Origin: G963704535 sp963704535
GTDB taxonomy: Bacteria; Chloroflexota; Chloroflexia; Chloroflexales; Roseiflexaceae
Length of the DNA: 64,000 nucleotides
NCBI GenBank assembly: GCA_963704535.1
Contig: OY969916.1
Coordinates: 7,254,001 to 7,318,000 of the forward strand
Reading direction: 5' to 3'
Shown here piece by piece: positions 62,231 to 64,000 of the stretch. Position 1 is the stretch's first letter; the number at the start of each line of letters is the position of its first letter. The notes beneath the pieces are model-generated. The model had not been told where the DNA came from, did no database searches, and worked only from the letters and a program-made list of their open reading frames with translations. Both the position numbers and the translations under genes were made by a program.

Positions 62231-62264
62231 TCGCCGTCTCCCACCATTCTAGTCTACGTACGGC

Positions 62265-62292
62265 GCGGGGAGAGCCGGTCGGCTCTCCCCGC
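62265..62292 (+). promoter_or_regulatory. Intercistronic hairpin
   Basis: Stem GCGGGGAGAGCC (62265-62276), loop GGTC, stem GGCTCTCCCCGC (62281-62292). No T-run follows, so it is more likely an mRNA hairpin or a member of the palindromic repeat family than a terminator. Confidence 0.5.
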
Positions 62293-62349
62293 ACCGCCAC
62301 CCCTAACCCATATAACCTCCATCGTACAACCGCATAAAAGGAGTTGTCC

Positions 62350-63234
62350 ATGACGACAATCATCCCGCCCAGCATTGAAGAGTTTCTGCGCCTGCCCATC
62401 GAGCAGGTCGCAGCCGTGGCGCCGACGACGATGTTCCTCGCTCCTGGCGGCACCCGTCGCGAGGCTGTGCTTGCGGGCCTCTCGCCGCAGAGCGAGGCCT
62501 ACCCGACCTGGTCGCGCGATCGGATGTTCGAGTGCATCGAACTACTGTTTCGCCACGGCGTGCGCCACCTGTTTGTGACTGCGCTGCGCTCGGCGCCACT
62601 GGCGGAAGTGGGGCGTTTCCGCGACCGCTTACTGGACTGGACGGCGGATGGCATGGCCGGCGAGGAAGCTCTGGCCCTCTATGCACAGCGGGGTTGGCGC
62701 GTGCGGGTGGTCGGCATCGAGAACGTGCCGGAGCTGCACGCCGCTGCGGAACGCCTAGAGGCCGCCACACCGGAGCACTGGGAACATACACTGTGGATGT
62801 ATGTCAGCAGTGCGCCGGACGCCCACTGGGATTCGATCCTGCTTGCGGCCCGTCAGTGTCAGGCACAGACCCGCGGTGAACTGATCCGCGCTTTGTATGG
62901 CGAGGATGTCCCGCTGGCGACTCTTTGTCTCAGCTGGGGCAAGCCGATGATTGGTTCGGATCTTATGCCGCTGCTGGTCGCCGACGAGGTGCAGTGCTAC
63001 TGGACTCAGCGGCCGGGCTTCGCGCAGGGGGAGCAGACCATCCGGCAGATTTTCTACGATTATGCCTACACCCGCCGAACATGGCGCCAGGATAAATCTA
63101 CCCGCTATGCTGATGTGCTTGCCCAGCGTGAGCTGTGGGAGCGCCCCGTGGTGCTTGGAGTTGGCCAGCGTATCGGCGCTTTCTGGTATCCGGCGCACAT
63201 GGATAGCTTTTCAACCGAGTCTGTCTGCGTGTAG
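62350..63234 (+). CDS. Rv3378c-like diterpene synthase (class I function, cis-prenyltransferase fold)
   Basis: 294 aa; AAAAGGAG precedes ATG 62350. The protein aligns by eye with M. tuberculosis Rv3378c (tuberculosinol synthase): FLRLPIEQV near the start, FLAPGGTRRE at 29-38, then ELLFRHGVRHLFV, and RQIFYDYAYTRRTWR and VVLGVGQRIGAFWY near the C terminus. The two Arg of the xGTRR motif are kept (Arg36, Arg37), but the Asp found at that position in Rv3378c (Asp34) is Gly33. It should ionise or hydrate the bicyclic diphosphate made by the upstream cyclase. Confidence 0.85.
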   Translation: MTTIIPPSIEEFLRLPIEQVAAVAPTTMFLAPGGTRREAVLAGLSPQSEAYPTWSRDRMFECIELLFRHGVRHLFVTALRSAPLAEVGRFRDRLLDWTADGMAGEEALALYAQRGWRVRVVGIENVPELHAAAERLEAATPEHWEHTLWMYVSSAPDAHWDSILLAARQCQAQTRGELIRALYGEDVPLATLCLSWGKPMIGSDLMPLLVADEVQCYWTQRPGFAQGEQTIRQIFYDYAYTRRTWRQDKSTRYADVLAQRELWERPVVLGVGQRIGAFWYPAHMDSFSTESVCV

Positions 63235-63358
63235 CTTCGGTCGGAATGTGCGGTAGCACTGTTCGCTATGATACAGTTCGCCGTATTTAGAGCACATAGT
63301 GCCATTCCTACTCCTATCTCTAACTCTTATCAACATATCATGCTGAAAGGCTACTATA

Positions 63359-64000
63359 ATGACAACCCAAATCATACCAGTCAATACATCCAAAGTAATA
63401 CCTGGCCCACGCGGGTATCCGTTCATCGGTCCGCTGCCCGAGCTGCTGCGTGATCCGCTCCAGTTTGTGAACAACATGGCTCAGGAATACGGGGATGTGG
63501 TGGGGTGGAAGATAGGCCCGCAACAATTCTATCTCTTGAACCACCCCGATCATTTTAAGCATATTCTTTTGGATAACCATCGCAACTACCATAAGGGAGT
63601 CAATTTTAAGACGTTCGAGCGCTTTGTGGGCAAGGGGATTGGCCTGAGCGAGGGCGATTTCTGGCTGCGCCAGCGCCGTTTGGTACAGCCGGCTTTTCAC
63701 CGCGAGCGTCTGGCGAGATTGACAACGATGATGACCAACTCGATCGGGGGGATGCTGCAGGGTTGGGAAGCACTTGCGGCACAGGGAACGGAATTTGATG
63801 TGGCTGACGAGATGCGGAACCTGACGCTCCAGATCATTGTAAAGACCATGTTCAATAGCAGTATTCCCGGCGACATGGAGAGTATTACTAAGGCGTTCTG
63901 CGAAGCAGTCGAACACGTCACTCGCAGCTTTTGGTTGCCTATCCCGTCGCGTTTAATACCCGGCAACCGTCGCTATGAGAAGTCGGTGGAGACGCTAAAT
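63359..64000 (+). CDS. Cytochrome P450, 5' part (runs off the window)
   Basis: First 214 residues of a P450 from ATG 63359. The proline-rich start PGPRGYPFIGPLPELLRDP is normal for soluble bacterial P450s. The C-helix motif WLRQR at 102-106 (WxxxR, haem propionate contact) is followed by RLVQPAFHRERL. The Cys haem ligand lies beyond the window. In this position it is the likely tailoring oxygenase of the diterpenoid. Confidence 0.88.
   Translation, partial: MTTQIIPVNTSKVIPGPRGYPFIGPLPELLRDPLQFVNNMAQEYGDVVGWKIGPQQFYLLNHPDHFKHILLDNHRNYHKGVNFKTFERFVGKGIGLSEGDFWLRQRRLVQPAFHRERLARLTTMMTNSIGGMLQGWEALAAQGTEFDVADEMRNLTLQIIVKTMFNSSIPGDMESITKAFCEAVEHVTRSFWLPIPSRLIPGNRRYEKSVETLN

Overview
The window is 64 kb of GC-rich bacterial DNA. 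Gene content points to a filamentous member of the Chloroflexota (inference): a class II diterpene cyclase next to a homologue of mycobacterial Rv3378c, as known from Herpetosiphon; CpXC, PF14907-type nucleotidyltransferase and PqqD/Tat proteins; and many intergenic heptanucleotide tandem repeats. No rRNA is present. One tRNA-Leu (TAA) lies at 21.1 kb.

1-2.4 kb is the end of a peptide/nickel-type ABC transporter operon (two ATPases) plus an alpha/beta hydrolase. 2.4-21 kb is an accessory zone in decay. It holds a DnaB-like helicase pseudogene cut by an ISAzo13-type element, an IS630-type element, an IS481-like element carrying an amber codon, IS66 and IS5 fragments, a probable group II intron 5' part, a cas6 remnant, and frameshifted DinB-like, DUF2306, serine hydrolase and nitroreductase genes. 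A few genes there look intact: a YdjM-like membrane protein, a membrane-anchored Mrr-type nuclease with an SH3 domain, a NIPSNAP protein, a SnoaL-like protein, a response regulator, and a nucleotidyltransferase beside a PqqD/Tat/Cys-rich protein.

21-53 kb is mostly ordinary chromosome: fabZ; two GT4 glycosyltransferases; a secreted PKD/DNRLRE protein; a membrane sugar dehydrogenase and a cytochrome c lipoprotein; a large M50 protease/cNMP-binding protein; a Nudix hydrolase and a truncated pyrophosphatase; a GT9 glycosyltransferase whose reading frame has absorbed three heptamer arrays; a CpXC protein; a response regulator/histidine kinase pair; dihydroorotase; and an L-rhamnose catabolic operon (class II aldolase, PfkB kinase, rhamnose isomerase, rhamnulokinase). 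Then come a DDAH-like amidinohydrolase, an alpha/beta hydrolase with a frameshifted anti-sigma factor, a GNAT protein and a peroxiredoxin. Palindromic repeats, MITE-like elements and heptamer arrays fill many gaps.

53.5-64 kb is the most interesting part: a co-directional isoprenoid/diterpenoid cluster. It encodes class II HMG-CoA reductase, a GGPP-type prenyl synthase, archaeal-type HMG-CoA synthase, a thiolase-family protein whose nucleophilic Cys is replaced by Gly, a DUF35-type OB-fold protein with a degraded zinc ribbon, type 2 IPP isomerase, an unknown acidic protein with a duplicated PDGDGW motif, a DxDD class II diterpene cyclase, an Rv3378c-like class I diterpene synthase with Gly at the Asp34 position, and a cytochrome P450 running off the window. 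Together they could carry acetyl-CoA units through upper mevalonate steps and GGPP to a cyclised, oxidised diterpenoid. Mevalonate kinase, phosphomevalonate kinase and diphosphomevalonate decarboxylase are not in the window.
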